A stretch of DNA of 64,000 nt, taken from assembly GCA_018105865.1 (NCBI GenBank), contig CM030850.1:13854467-13918466 (forward strand), written 5' to 3'. This stretch comes from Metaphire vulgaris (lineage: Eukaryota; Annelida; Clitellata; Crassiclitellata; Megascolecidae). Every line of letters starts with the position of its first letter. The first letter of the stretch is position 1. Made by a program: the position numbers and the translations under genes. The notes beneath the pieces are model-generated. The model saw only the letters and a list, made by a program, of their open reading frames with translations, did no database searches and was not told the origin of the DNA. Shown here one piece after another: positions 1 to 12,565 of the stretch.

Positions 1-340
1 CGAAATAAGATTAATTTTTAAAAGTACTATAGACCACGGTTTACCAAACTGCTTGGAACTGTGCGACTCACCTCAGCGTCTTTGTAACATGCATGCCGTG
101 ACCATGCAAATTTATTGTCGACTAACGTTGGACAAAAGTTTCATGAAACACTATTCATTTTAATATGCGTATGGAGGTATAGCAGGGATAGAAATTTCCT
201 AAAACCTAAGCCTACTTGCAACTTTCAAGGCTTGTGGCATCGTGCATGGTATTGGTTAGAAAAGAAAATGACACGTTTGATTCTTATTTCGCGCTACCCG
301 CGACCCACTAGACTGAGCCCTTCATAACGCACAGGAGCAT
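1..340 (-). mobile_element. hAT-like MITE copy, inverted relative to 10774-11110
   Basis: This stretch aligns, reverse-complemented, with 10774-11110. Shared segments include the ACTTGCAACTTTCAAGGCTT block, TATTGGTTAGAAAA and the GACCCACTAG block. The match also covers about 35 bp outside the element end (positions 1-34 against 11075-11110). The right terminal repeat is lost here: after GAGCCC the sequence diverges. The small open frames inside are not genes. Confidence 0.7.
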
Positions 341-710
341 CAACCGATGACACTCCAATCCAGCAGTGTTTATTCTAGTCACCTTGACATTGGGGGATTT
401 TGAAATGTTTGTGGGGGGGACAAGGTCTGAGTCTCCACCCTTTGGGGGGGGGGCATTTCCATCCCACCAGCCAATTTACAAAAAATTTGGAGGGGGGAAT
501 TTAAAACTTGGGGGGGGGAATTTCCCCCCAGAGAAGGCCTAGAATAAACACTGCCAATCCAGGATATCCGGCGCCGGACAACCAGATGACTTCGGTGGAG
601 GATATGCCAGGTCAAAAGGTGGATTTTGTTCTTGTTATAATTATTTGTAATGACTTAGCATAAATCTCATAATCGGGGAAGACTTGATTTCTGTTGTATT
701 ACGTTCCAGG
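341..710. other. Noncoding, G-run rich spacer
   Basis: I see no gene. The stretch has several runs of eight or nine G between 411 and 525 and otherwise ordinary AT-rich sequence. Confidence 0.5.
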
Positions 711-1005
711 CAGTGGCGTCAATCTGTAGTAAAAGTTGTGAGGGTCCACCTGTTGTTGTGCCTAACCCTAACCCTTTTAGCATAATTCTTGCAGTATAAT
801 TATTACTTATTGATGTTCCAAAATACCATTTGCTGATAATATCTACGTTTATTATCTATCCAGTACAACAACTTATTAATAATCGTTCAACGGTACAATG
901 TAGATTTATTCAGATTTATGTTAGGGTCCAATGCCTAATATACCCTCACAACCAAATTTTTGTGAGGGTCCGGACCCCAGGACCCTCACGGGATTGACGC
1001 CTATG
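711..1005. mobile_element. MITE with GGCGTCAATC inverted ends
   Basis: The left end reads CAGTGGCGTCAATC and the right end GATTGACGCCTATG, so the termini are imperfect inverted repeats. Just inside, the block GTGAGGGTCC appears on the left and its complement on the right. The CAGTGGCG start is like the hAT MITEs elsewhere in the window. I could not find an 8-bp target duplication, so the family assignment is tentative. Confidence 0.5.
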
Positions 1006-1151
1006 CAGAGCCGACGAGGGGGACAGAAGGTACATTTGTACCCGGGCCCAGCGATAAGCAAAGGGCCCGCGCTGACCAGAAAAACTATTTCAATGTGGGC
1101 CTAAAAGATGTAAATGACGGCCTTTTTTGCTTGTCAGCATATACTTTAAAA

Positions 1152-1335
<184 letters not shown>

Positions 1336-1493
1336 TTACTTTTTTGCTTGTCAACAATTATTTAATATGAGACGACCTTTTTTCTTTTTGCTTGTCAGGG
1401 CGTCATTTGGGGGGCAAGGGGCCACGCCCTCAAGCAAATGAAATAATTTATAATGTATTAAATAAATTAATTAATGTGAAATGTGCAAAAGGT

Positions 1494-1610
1494 CGCCAAA
1501 AATTTGCAAAAAAACTTCAAAAATTTACAAATTTGCCAAATTTGACCAAAAATTGACCAAAAATTGCCAAAAATTGCCGAAAATGCCCAAAATTTTCCAA
1601 AAATTATCTT
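1494..1610. repeat. Degenerate CCAAAAATT-type tandem repeat
   Basis: About ten loosely repeated units of the form CCAAAAATTG/TGCAAAAA follow each other with variable spacing. No gene is evident. Confidence 0.5.
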
Positions 1611-2317
1611 ATTCCCAAGAAAAGTGTGAAATGACGCTACTGTTGCTTGTCGGCAATAATTATTTAATATGAGGATAAAGGATAACCTTGTTTGCTTGTC
1701 AACGTTTTGAAACAAGAGGCCCGGAATCAATATTTGTCCTCCCGGCCCCCGTATTTTCTCTCGACGGCCCTGCGCCTATATGGTTCCAGGAGAACCTGTC
1801 AGTCATAATATGCAGCAGACGACAGTTGGTGACGTCAGTCATGGCAGACGACTCCATGTCGAAGCAATGGACTCGCAGGAGACGGGACGGAGGCAAGACT
1901 GTCCCGCGGGACAGAGTCCCCCAGCGCCAATAATTTAATTTAACCGCAAGTAAAAGATTCAATTAAAATGTCAACTCTCACATATATTATATCCACGGCA
2001 TAAACAGTTCTGGGAGACTTAGAAAGGAAGAAAGGAAAGGCAACAGGCCATGCACGCAGGCGAATTTCCTGGCATCGGCCACTGCATGTGTTGCAGATTA
2101 TGCAGATAATAGGCCTAATAGCTAATCACCGCCAAGAGGCTATAATAGCCTACTGTAAATGACTGCCGTTAACTTAATAGACTATGCAAGAATTACGGCT
2201 ATTTCCAAATGACGGGCAATATACCAGGACCGATCGTCACCGGCTTCTGCCGCCTTCCTCGCTTCATTCCCGGTAGGACTTTGGGACGACGCGCCCCACC
2301 AATGACGGACGATACCG

Positions 2318-2321
<4 letters not shown>

Positions 2322-2386
<65 letters not shown>

Positions 2387-2487
2387 ATTATATATATACA
2401 ATTACACACATATATATAATATACATATATCTGTTGTTTCTTATATATAATATTTAGATATAAGATATAATATATCTACATCTGCTC

Positions 2488-2540
<53 letters not shown>
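2322..2540. repeat. Two (TA)n arrays
   Basis: TA dinucleotide arrays lie at about 2322-2383 and 2491-2540, separated by AT-rich sequence. The second array is the target site of the hAT-like element that starts at 2541; the array resumes after the element at 3432. Confidence 0.9.
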
Positions 2541-2543
<3 letters not shown>

Positions 2544-3431
2544 TGATGGGCACTAGTTAACTAAAATAGTTATAACTATTAGTTTAACTGGAAAAATTTA
2601 GTTGAGGCAATAGTTTAACTACTTTTTTCTTAACTAGTTACAGCAATAGTTTAACTACTTTTTAAAAGAGTTACAACTAAAAGTTTAACTACTTTTTTGC
2701 CAACTTTTTTATTATACTGCTTTCTTATTGCTCTTTGTACTGAAACATGAAAATGAACTACACAAGTCTTGCTGACATTGTTGTTTACCCTTCTGATAGT
2801 GATAGTTAATCACATTGTTTGATGCAAGTACCTCCTGCATAAGCCTTCAGGGGCAGTTCTGCGTTGTGGATGACTGAAGATGCTTTCCTCCACCAGCCCA
2901 CCATAAATTCATGTGTGGCATTGATGAATTTCTGAGAAAAAAATGTGGTATTTATTTCTTGGTAGTACTTTGGTCTAACAGTATACTTACTGACTAACTA
3001 CAGTTCATTTCGCACTATGACTCTGTACAACCAGACTAAAATCACTTTTATGCATTGCCAATTCTCAACATTATATTTTATAAATCAGATCTACAGATTT
3101 CTTCTAAACCGTTTGCATATCATTCCTTTGACAATTGGCGGGATCTTTCCTAGAAATTCATTGCATCCCCCACCAAGAGTTGTTGGAACCGTCACTCTAA
3201 GCCTTCATAGATTACGCGAGTTCTTTTTGTTACATTGAAAGGAATCGAATAATACAAAATTTACAAAAAAGTTGCAAAATAGTTGGAAATAGTTTAACTA
3301 CCTTAAAAAAGTTTAGTTAAACTTTTTTTGGAAAATTTTAACTAATAGTTAAAATAATAGTTTAACTACAAATATTTAGTTAAAAATAAAGTTTAGTTTA
3401 ACTACTTTTTTCCAACTAGTGCCCATCACTG
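2541..3431. mobile_element. Non-autonomous hAT-like element inserted in a TA repeat
   Basis: The ends are the perfect inverted repeat CAGTGATGGGCACTAGTT and its complement AACTAGTGCCCATCACTG. Both flanks read TATATATA, consistent with an 8-bp duplication, although the TA array makes that weak evidence alone. Sub-terminal blocks are rich in TAGTTTAACTA. The 891-bp body has no convincing open frame, so it is a non-autonomous element. Confidence 0.85.
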
Positions 3432-3894
3432 TATATATATATATATAATTATATATATATATATACACACACATATATATATACATATATATATCCACAT
3501 CTGCTGTTTCATTTATATAAATAGGCCTATGCCTCATTTGCTGGTTGGTCGAAGAAATCCGCTTGCGTTCAAACTGCTTCTGATTAAAGGTGCCTTTCCA
3601 CACGAGGGCAGCCAACGCGGCAAGTCACCATGTTGACGGCGCGCGCGCTCCACCGCCTGAATGATAAGCCGGTTTCAAATGGCTACGTTTCCACTCGCGG
3701 GTTGCGAACGTGGGCACACTGGGGAGGGGGTGAAACCAACACGTTGAGCCGCCGCCTGAGCGTGGATGCACATTCTTTTGAGCCGTCGACGCGGTGATTT
3801 TTACTTTTCAACCAATCAGGAGTCAGTTCAAAGGCCGAAGCCCGCCAAATTACAGTAAAAACAACAGTCCACAGTCAATAGTCAACGCGTCAAC

Positions 3895-6232
3895 ATGGCG
3901 AACTTTTATAAGAACGCATTTGACATCAATATTTTAAGCGAAGTGGCGCAGCGTCCGTTATTATGGGACATAAAGACGGACGAATATAAAGAGAGCGAAA
4001 AAAAGCCGACAGTGTGGCTTGAGATTGCTGAAAAACTTGGCACAACTCCAGGTACGTGTAGGCGACTATCATTGTCATTATTATTATTAATATTATTATT
4101 ATTATTATCACTATCATTTGTAATTATCTACATGCACTGGCACGGAAGAGGTGTGGAAAAACGTAACATTGTATCATTTGCCATTGGGTTATTGTTGCTG
4201 GATCTAGGATTTGACAAGCGTGGGTGGTTGTTTTCATTCACATTCATTTCTATCAATCTCCACTTTTACACTTGCTGTTATCTGATAATGCTTAAACTAC
4301 ACTACATTTCACACTCACTTCACTATAATAATAATAATTATTATTATTGAAAGGAAATGCAACACAAAGACTATAAAGGTAATGTGGTTAAAGTTTCCTC
4401 AATTTTTGCACAATAATAAACTGCTTTTAAAAATTAGCTGTCAATTTTTCTATTTAAAGCTGTAGTGAAAACAAGGTTTGACAGCATGCGTGGTTCATAT
4501 CGAAGATATAGGATTGCAATGAACAAAGCATTAGCTCCTGGAAAGAGCGGTTCCGGTGCTACGAGTTTGAAGCTTCCAAAGCCTTATAAATATGCAGCAG
4601 AGGCTGCATTCCTTGATGCAGCTTTCAAAATGGAAGCAACCGTTGACTCGATTGACTATGCTGAAAACTCTTCAACAGAGGTATGTGGAACACTTTTACA
4701 CTTGCAAATATTTTTAATGACGAGCAAAGTAAGAGAACTAAACTATTTTGTTACTCAAATAAGAAGTTAATTTTATGCGAACACGAGTCAAAGCCTATCA
4801 AGTCAGTGAAATAAGTTCTACTTCAAAACATTCCTCATCTACATACTGTTGAAAAATGCAAGCAATAAAAGATTTGGAAGCAACAGACATGTAGTGGCGG
4901 ATTTACATTTTGAGACCGGTACAAATATTTCCATAGAGACTACTTTTTAAAGCTGCACTGTGCTATATTTATTATTTTATTGCTTGACTTTAAGGCACCT
5001 GTGTTATTTATAATGTTCGCCTATTAACGCCCAATAAATGTTTGTCTAAATGTACACTTGTACAGTATACGACATAAGGGTTAATTCAGAGCTTGCCACT
5101 GCCAGTCAACAGCGCCCTTTTCGATGAAGTACGATGCTAATTTTTTCCGCAAAGTTTTTCCTTCCACATTAAGTCTGCCAGGCATGTATGGTAATGGACG
5201 CAATGCTCTTGGGACGTCTGTGGAATTTGTTTCCATGTCGTGATCAGATACAGTTGCTGACTCAGCAGAATCACCGGTTGCCATTTGCCGTTCCAGAAGA
5301 AAATTGTGTAGGCAACAACCATAAACGGCAGTGCAATATCTGTTCCCGGCAACAATTCTGGACAAGGAATACCGAGTTCATTGCTCTGCATTGCATGGAA
5401 AAATTTGCAGTTATTGAAAATTCCAGCATCGCTGATTCTCCTTTGTGCACCCACATTTTACATACAAAAACCTATAATTAGAATCAACAAGAGCCATTAA
5501 CACAATACTGAAAGTGTGCTTGTAATTGAGATAAGTAGATCCAGATTTCCCAGGTTTTTGTATCACTCGTGTTTCCCATCGAGTGCACCAATGCAGTGCG
5601 GAAATTCCATCGATCATGAATGCTTGTGCAACTGCTTTCCACTCATTGGGTGTGCTTGGCATCTGTGAAAAATGACAGTACATTCAACTGATTGCAAATT
5701 ATTGGTTACATTCATTTTCACATTTTTTACAATATTAAGCTGATAACATGCATTGTTTTATCATCATTGTTAATGCTTAAATGTTTAGGGTGATGCAGAG
5801 TTGATGGACAGCTATACCTCTCTTGAGGACAATGCAGTTCTTGAGTCAACTAAAAGTGGAAAGAAACGAAAAAAGAGCACGGAGTCGGATTTCGATTCAG
5901 TATTCGCGGATGCTGTTCAATCAATTGGTAAACTGTCAAGTTCTCTGGCAAACTCAAAGACTAGTGAAAAAGTTGACGAGTTCAATGAAGATTGGCTGTT
6001 CGCGAAAACAATTTACATCAAGATGAAGGATGTCCCAGCAGGTAGAGAAAAAGACTTGTGTAGAATGAGGATCAATGCAGAAGTCATGAATTTGCTGTAT
6101 GGTGTTCAAAATACACAAACTACAAACTCCGTCAATGTGAAGGCAGCTCAACCGAATCTCATCCCAAATCCAATGCCACCACGCCCAATAATCGTTTTGA
6201 AGAGTTTGCAGGCAGTTAACCCACACGAATGA
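3895..6232 (+). CDS. MADF-BESS domain protein of the Harbinger element (3 exons)
   Basis: Likely the DNA-binding accessory protein of the element; in this superfamily the Myb/MADF protein helps import the transposase and target it to the ends. Exons are 3895-4051, 4460-4680 and 5789-6232, with GTACGT and GTATGT donors and AG acceptors; phases match and the product is 273 residues with no internal stop. The MADF domain covers about residues 8-95 (VWLEIAEKL, then FDSMRGSYRRY). The BESS motif is near 193-231 (DWLFAKTIYIKM...NLLYG). A basic patch KKRKK lies between. The start ATG follows GCGTCAAC and opens the MADF domain. A separate host-gene origin is unlikely because the gene lies wholly between the terminal repeats. 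Confidence 0.82.
4893..4935 (-). mobile_element. Fragment of the CAGAGGCGGATTTA MITE family
   Basis: GTGGCGGATTTACATTTT followed by CGGTACAAATATTTCCA matches the reverse complement of one end of the MITE at 9988-10452. Only this end is present. It sits in the second intron of the MADF gene. Confidence 0.5.
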
Positions 6233-6307
6233 GACAGTTTGTTAAATGAAAAGACAGAACAATTATAAAAGCAACTATAAAGACTCTGAAATGCTTTTAA
6301 TGTTTTT

Positions 6308-6313
6308 AATAAA
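6308..6313 (+). promoter_or_regulatory. Poly(A) signal AATAAA
   Basis: AATAAA lies 76 bp after the MADF-BESS stop codon and is the likely polyadenylation signal of that gene. Confidence 0.55.
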
Positions 6314-7210
6314 AAAGAGATTCTGTTTCCCATGAATCTCGTATATCTGACTGCAAGAAACTAACCCTATTACTAGTATAATATTTGTCTAAACATTATT
6401 AGTAATTTAGTACTCACTTTCAAGTGTTAGGTCTTCAGGCGTGTGTATATAGCAATGCAAACATCAGACACCGCTTGACTCACTGTTTTCAGTCCAACTC
6501 GGAACTGATAGTGTAAACTCGTGAGAGACTCTCCTGAATGTCACAAAAATTTACATAAAATTCCAGTATCAAACAACATCAATTCCAGATAACTTTGCTC
6601 ATTGCAAACAGACCTACTAAATTGACTAGCAGGCATAAAGAAATTACAGTAATTAATAGAAAGTAAGCAATTTAAGAGAATGACTTCATTATTAATCCAT
6701 TATGACCATTACTGCTGTTTGGACACGATATGGACTCGAATTTAACGTATCAGCAATTGAATCTGAACGCTACCTGTTGCCAAATAGCGTAGAGCTATGC
6801 AGAGCCGTTCTCTTCCTGCCAAGCTTGACGCATCCTTCAATCAATTGATTTATAAGTATCAATATCATATCCAGAAATAGTTATAATTCAATATCTGAAA
6901 ACTAGTTGCCAACATATATGCAAATATATTTCATATTCCAACATAGGATCATAGTTTATATAATAAACATTGGTGTGTAGCATTAGCATTATCATTAGGA
7001 TATTAAAAAGGAGATGCATGAGTAGCAGGCTTATCTCGAGGAATCTTAATTTTGGGGTTGATGCTAATTTGCTAAAATTTGGGGTTGCCTGCTGATAAAG
7101 TGTCAAAAAGTCATCTGGCAATAAATCTGACAAAAAGGCTATCAAGTCTAAATAAAGTCTAAATAGCAAAAGAGTTATCCAAGCCCAAATTCATTGGGGA
7201 GGGGTGTTGG

Positions 7211-7352
7211 CAGTGGCGGCTCTAGGACTTGGCAAGTGGGGGGCCCGTTGGGGTGGCAACTTCTAATCGTGGGGGCCAACCATTTCTTGTTTAATGTATG
7301 TACCATTAAGTATAGGGTCCCAACTGGGGGCCCCCCGGTGGAGCCAACACTG
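7211..7352 (-). mobile_element. hAT-type MITE (CAGTGGCGGCTC family), copy 1
   Basis: It starts CAGTGGCGGCTCTAGGA and ends GGAGCCAACACTG. The flanks are the perfect 8-bp duplication GGTGTTGG (7203-7210 and 7353-7360). The internal GGCAACTTCTAATC block is the reverse complement of the GATTAGAAGTTGCC block in the copy at 36642. This 142-bp copy is nested inside the Harbinger element and is therefore younger than it. Confidence 0.88.
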
Positions 7353-7928
7353 GGTGTTGGGTCTCGAATTGGGGGTGTATCCCAGCCTTAGACTAGTAAA
7401 TGTTGTGGGGGCGTCAACCTTAAAATGGAGGGGTTGGGTTGTGTGTAAAAATATCCCTGAGGAGTAGATAGACAATCTCTGTCCAAACCTTGTGTCTTTT
7501 TGGTAATGTCGTGCTCTATATACGACAACAGCTGCTCAAAGGCAGCATAGTCCATGCGCACAAAATTGCGGAAGGACTCCTTGTCTACCATCATCAGCTC
7601 CGCGAAGAGGCAATGGTACGCTCCGTGCAATTCTCTGCACCTTATCCACGGTCTCACCCAGAACTTCCTTTTCCGCTTAGATTTCTTTTCCTTCTGATCT
7701 GATGAAACACGTTTTAACGCTGCCGTTACGGTAGCCATCATCAAAAAACACAACGCAACACCTTCCTCGTCAGCCATATTGCAGTTTGCGCTACATCAAA
7801 TGTTCGTGGGCGTGGCTTTTTTAGCCCGTATGCATATCGATCTGCTGCGGTATAGCGCGGTGGAGCGCGCGCCCCTTCAACATGGTGACTTGCCTTGTTG
7901 GCTGCTCTCGTGTGGAAAGGCACCTTAA

Positions 7929-8411
7929 CGTTCCTCTGTACTGCTGCCACTGCAGAATTTAGAACCATCCGTTCGCTTCGGACAGAAGAAGACGGAGTTC
8001 TGTGATAAACGGCGACAGACAGAGACCGTTTCCATCGCAATCGCATCTGCATATAGTTTTTCTATAATGACGAGACCCGTATACAGTACATTCGTGGCAA
8101 AGGGACTAATGCCATTCCGATTACTTCCGCCTGCCCTCCCCTACCCCCAGGGCATAAAGGTCATCGTATGTCTACGAATCCGGCGTTTATTATTCATTCG
8201 ACGACAATGGCACAATGGCTGCAGGGGCCGCATATAGGCCTACTGTACGAGACGGAGTTCTTAGAAGAGTAACGTCTCTTTTATGCAGAAACAAATCGAT
8301 CATGCATGTCGACGAAAGAATTGTCAGAACTAAGCAGTATATAGGCAATATTAGGCATAAATGTTGGGCGGACCTTTTTGCTCAATTCCAGTGGATAAGA
8401 GTTCGGTCTTT
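7929..8411. other. Spacer without recognised genes
   Basis: Nothing coding is supported. The DNA resumes host sequence after the Harbinger target duplication. Confidence 0.4.
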
Positions 8412-8658
8412 CATTGGCGTAGCCACGGGGGGGGGCGAGGGACAAGAGGGGTGGACCTCTATTTGGGCTCGGACCTCGTCGTGGGATTTGTGCAAAATCG
8501 TCGAGTAGTTTTCTTTTTCGGGGGTGGGTGGGGAGGGTTAGGTATACGCAGCATCAGAATGAACGAAACAAGTACGAAACACTAATGACTTTTCCATGAA
8601 CACATGAAAATGTCGATGTGTTGTCCCCCCCTATTCCGGAATCCTGGCTACGCCACTG
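8412..8658. mobile_element. hAT-type MITE with GGCGTAGCC ends
   Basis: The left end is CATTGGCGTAGCCACGGG and the right end CCTGGCTACGCCACTG, an inverted repeat over GGCGTAGCC. The flanks CGGTCTTT and CGCTCTTG match at 6 of 8 positions, a plausible decayed target duplication. The inside is G-rich with no gene. Confidence 0.65.
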
Positions 8659-8666
8659 CGCTCTTG

Positions 8667-9979
8667 GTACTGGAGTTGCGCGAAAAGAGTCTACCAATGG
8701 ACGCAGTCTCGGGGTTGGAAAGGGGAAGGGTTAGGGGTTGTTAAGGAGGTTGGGCAATGGGCAGGTATGCACCATGCACAGAAAATTCCGATCTCTGAAA
8801 TGATTGCGAAGATGCAGCAAGCGTTCAAGAATCGAAGCGTCTGGCATTGTCGTCCACTGTTTCAGTCTAGGGCGCATTTTTTCCTATTAACCCCTTAACT
8901 GGAGATCCCAGATATATCCGTCCATTTTACATTGAGTTACAGTTAAATACACGGTTAAGGGGTTAAGCGCATACCGAGCTTTGTTTCTATGGAAGCATGC
9001 ATCTTGACAACCTTTTCCTGCTCTTCTCCGAATTTTAGGAGTGAAAAGGATTTCAGACGGCTGGCATTTTCTCGAACTATATAAGGGTTGCAAACGCTTT
9101 GAATGGGAGTGGGGCGGGGGGGGGCGTAAAGCATTCACCCGAGGAAAATCCTGGATGCGCCCACGTCTTTGCGACGGAGTGTGACGTCAGCCGTGTGCAT
9201 GGAAACGACCGTGCGGATCGTTGGAACTGCATAGACGGTGGAATAGCGGGAGACGATTGATCAACGTCTATAATGAGGCCATTTCCTGTCTTAACCGGTC
9301 CGCCGCCAATCGACGAAATTAGGCGGAATGTAGAAAGCCCCGTATCCGCGCCCTCCTTCCCATTTCCACCGGATCCAATCCGAGACGCTCTCCTCTCGTC
9401 GTCGTTCCATGCACCGTGCTCTCCCTGCGTCTTCCAGTTAATCATCCGACGTGTTTATCTGGCCTGCAATATCCGCCTTAACCCTCCCTGTCCGTCCGCT
9501 CTTATCTACCGCCGGACGCGAAGAAGAAGATCCCTACCCCCACGCGATTAATCCGCCTCCAGATGACGTCCCACTCGCCTCACCACCCCACCCCCCCCAC
9601 CCCACCCAGAAGAAATCAGGACGGTGTCGTCGACAGTCCAGGGCCGGGCCGGGCCGGGCCGTGGCCGGCGGACGCCAGCCGTTGCTGTGCAGGACTTCTT
9701 GGAGAGAGAGGAGATTCTCGTCTATGCTGCGGCGTCTTCGGTCCGTATATATATATGTGGCACTGGGATCGGAGAATGACTGTACTTGGCGCGAGAGCTC
9801 TAGCGTCCATAGGCAAGCGATCTACCGGATTCTACGGTAACGGTAGAGTAGAACCTCCCTGGAAGTCGTGAATTTTTCGCTGATTCAGTGAAATGGACTC
9901 ATCGAGTCTCTACTGTATATTTACTACTCGTCGAGGCTCGACTGTATATTTAGAAAAAAATGACAATAATATTATAAGG
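8667..9979. other. Spacer; GC-rich stretch near 9240-9850
   Basis: A short inverted pair, TTAACCCCTTAAC near 8887 and GGTTAAGGGGTTAA near 8953, suggests a small foldback repeat. From about 9240 to 9850 the sequence is GC-rich, including four tandem GGGCC units near 9640-9660. Overlapping open frames there show no recognisable domain. I see no gene. Confidence 0.4.
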
Positions 9980-9987
9980 GGCCGACT

Positions 9988-10452
9988 CAGAGGCGGATTT
10001 ACCACGGTACCAGGTGGTACATCGGTACCGGGCCTCCCTTAAAAACACAAATTTAGGGGCCTCCCTTTAATAATAATAATAATTTCTTAAAGACTTTTTA
10101 ATTATTTGTTTCTTTAAAATAATTTATTTTCGGAGATATACATGAATGTTGTATCGTTAGACGTTAGCAGTGTTTGGACATGGATTAGTATTGAAATGCA
10201 TGCTCCATGAGTCTTTGTTAAGAATGCCTATGTCTCATATACCCGGGTTTAGCTGACCTAATTTAATGGTATATGGCTGGACTCTGAACGGCGGTTGCAG
10301 TTGAAGTTAATGGTATTTAATTGTTGCATTTTAAAATGACGTTCGTTTTATTTTGACTTCTTTAAGTGACCACGAATGGCGCCGGGGGGGGGGAGGGGCG
10401 TGGAAATATTTAAATATTTGTACCGGGCCTCCAAAATGTAAATCCGCCTCTG
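9988..10452. mobile_element. hAT-type MITE (CAGAGGCGGATTTA ends)
   Basis: The termini CAGAGGCGGATTTAC and GTAAATCCGCCTCTG are perfect inverted repeats. The flanking duplication GGCCGACT is perfect over 8 bp (9980-9987 and 10453-10460). The 465-bp body has no open frame of note. Confidence 0.93.
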
Positions 10453-10773
10453 GGCCGACTCTATACGGGAAGAGTTGTGAGAAATCAACCGGCAAATGCG
10501 TCGAAATTTATTTCATTTGAACTTGGCTACGCGTCTTTCTGCTTCAAACGATTTCAAACGGCTTTGAACAACTCATCTTTTTGCCAGCTTCAGCAGAAAG
10601 GCGAATTGGAATTCTAGCGATTGGCACGACAGGTTCGTAAATAATGCGAAGACCTTACAAGGAAACGGCTGTCAGGTTAATCTAATTGGGTGCTAATCTT
10701 GCTCTAAACAACGCGATTTACCAGAAGCAGAGGAGAAATTATAATCGAAAGGGCGATTGTCTATACTCTATAC

Positions 10774-11074
10774 CAGTGTTCCCCAAACTGTGGGTCGCAG
10801 GGCTCACCCTAGTGGGTCGCCGGGTAGCACGAAATTAGATTCTAAAGTGTCATTTTCTAACCAATACCACAATGTCATAAGCCTTGAAAGTTGCAAGTAA
10901 TAAGAAGAAATGTATATGCCAGCAAATTCTCCATACACGGCCTATGTTAAAATGATTAGGCCTAGTACTTTATTCTATTCAATTTTTGTTGACAATAAGT
11001 TTGCAAGGTCGCGGCATGTTACAAAGCCGCTGATGTGAGTCGCACTATTATTTCAAAAGGTTTGTGAAACCCTG
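10774..11074 (+). mobile_element. hAT-like MITE (GGGTCGC family)
   Basis: It begins CAGTGTTCCCCAAACT and ends AGGTTTGTGAAACCCTG, the usual hAT pattern of CAGGGTTTCCCAAAC-like ends. The flanks CTCTATAC and GTCTATAG agree at 6 of 8 positions. The same element and its right flank recur inverted at 1-340. Confidence 0.8.
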
Positions 11075-11135
11075 GTCTATAGTACTTTTAAAAATCAATC
11101 TTATTTCGAAATAACGCTAGGAAAGCGTATTCCTA

Positions 11136-11575
11136 CCATTTTGCTCTGAAACTCCACTAACAATAGGAGGATCTTCCTTTCGACTAGTGGCGACAGCCGT
11201 AAAGCTGGGCCATAAACCTGGCGGTTAAGCGATTTTGCCATATTCATAGCATTTTTAAGACGCTTAATAAAGGTATGTTATGGACAAGTTTCTAAAAAGA
11301 TAATTTTTCAGGGAATTTCAAAATCTATTTCTCTCATTTTGTCTTATTTTGCAAAAGATATGAATAATTCAGTTTAATAGATATATGGCCTTATATTTAC
11401 ATTCTAAATGAATCAGAGCTTTTGTTTTGCCATTTATTCAAAACTCAGATTATTTTCAGCTAACGTTCGCCAGATGGCCTAATGCAATTCTTTGATACAA
11501 AATATGCTATGATTAGGTCGCGGAACGTTACAAACCCGCTGAAGTGGGCCGCGGTTCCAAAATGTTTGGAAAATG
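11136..11575 (+). mobile_element. hAT-like repeat, copy A
   Basis: This stretch aligns in direct orientation with 20233-20637. Shared landmarks are CCATTTTGCTCTGAAACTCC, TTTTGTTTTGCCATTTATTC and TAACGTTCGCCAGATGGCCT. Its 3' part (GGTCGCGGAACGTTACAAA...GGGCCGCGGTTCC) is related to the 3' part of the adjacent MITE at 10774-11074, so the two belong to one broader family. Confidence 0.75.
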
Positions 11576-11799
11576 TTCATATAGTCTGCAATACTGCTCC
11601 AAAGAATGGGCGCAATCTACTACCCATGTCCTCATGTCCTGACATGGGTATTTTTGGAGAGGTCATGTCCTCAATGGTGTGAATACGAATACGAGACCAG
11701 CCTTCGAGGCTATCAACTATTCTACGAAATTCGAGAAATATCGTCTCTTCCTCCTCCATCTATGTATCTCTATCTCTGTCTGCGTCTTTGTGCCTATAT

Positions 11800-12258
<459 letters not shown>

Positions 12259-12565
12259 GTAATTACAATTATGATGGTCCGAGAACGTGTGCATCAAATG
12301 TTGATTGTTCCGGGAACTGGGATTGCATTCACGATATGCGATGCCTTGCTTACAGACGGCGTTGTCTTTGCCGGTCTCATTTTAAATTCGTGATTTTGCG
12401 CCGCACTTTTTATGCACTCCACGATATTTTGCTACTGCGAAGATCAATCTGTCCTCATTTATTTGGAAGGACCGCAGAAACCTGGAAGCCGCTGAATGTA
12501 CGCCTTGTCGAAAGAACTGGCACAAGAACCAGCTATGACGTCACAGAGCGTATTGGGAGACGTCG

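Larger units (their letters stand above)
5081..7777 (-). pseudogene. Harbinger (HARBI1-like) transposase, inactivated, 4 exons
   Basis: DDE-type transposase remnant on the minus strand. Exon 1 (7777-7489) has the family N-terminus with YIEHDITKK. Exon 2 (6834-6774) ends ALRYLATG. Exon 3 (6533-6418) has SLHYQFRVG and carries an in-frame TAA at 6429-6427. Exon 4 (5662-5081) starts MPSTPNEW and has NYKHTFSIVLMALVD, which includes the first catalytic Asp. A one-base gain in the A-run (T-run on +) near 5456-5459 breaks the frame. The frame after it reads RISDAGIFNNCKF and PGTDIALPFMVVA. At about 5300-5321 the sequence jumps directly from VVA to CLHNFLLERQ, removing the region with the second Asp and the Glu. 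The phase between exons 1 and 2 does not fit perfectly. The gene cannot encode an active enzyme. Confidence 0.85.
3588..7925. mobile_element. Complete PIF/Harbinger DNA transposon
   Basis: Both ends start AGGTGCCTTTCCACACGAG and stay similar for roughly 65-70 bp, up to a shared GCGCGCGCTCCACCGC block. The flanks carry the 3-bp duplication TAA (3585-3587 and 7926-7928), as expected for this superfamily. Inside are the two typical genes: a MADF/Myb-like protein (3895-6232, +) and a Harbinger transposase (7777-5081, -), the latter degraded. A hAT MITE (7211-7352) has inserted near the right end. The transposase is dead, so the copy is non-autonomous today. Confidence 0.92.

Noticed and set aside
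8215..8508. 97-codon frame
   Set aside because: Runs into a MITE end; no domain.
9273..9871. Overlapping proline/arginine-rich frames in GC-rich DNA
   Set aside because: Composition only; no recognisable domain, start context or splice structure.
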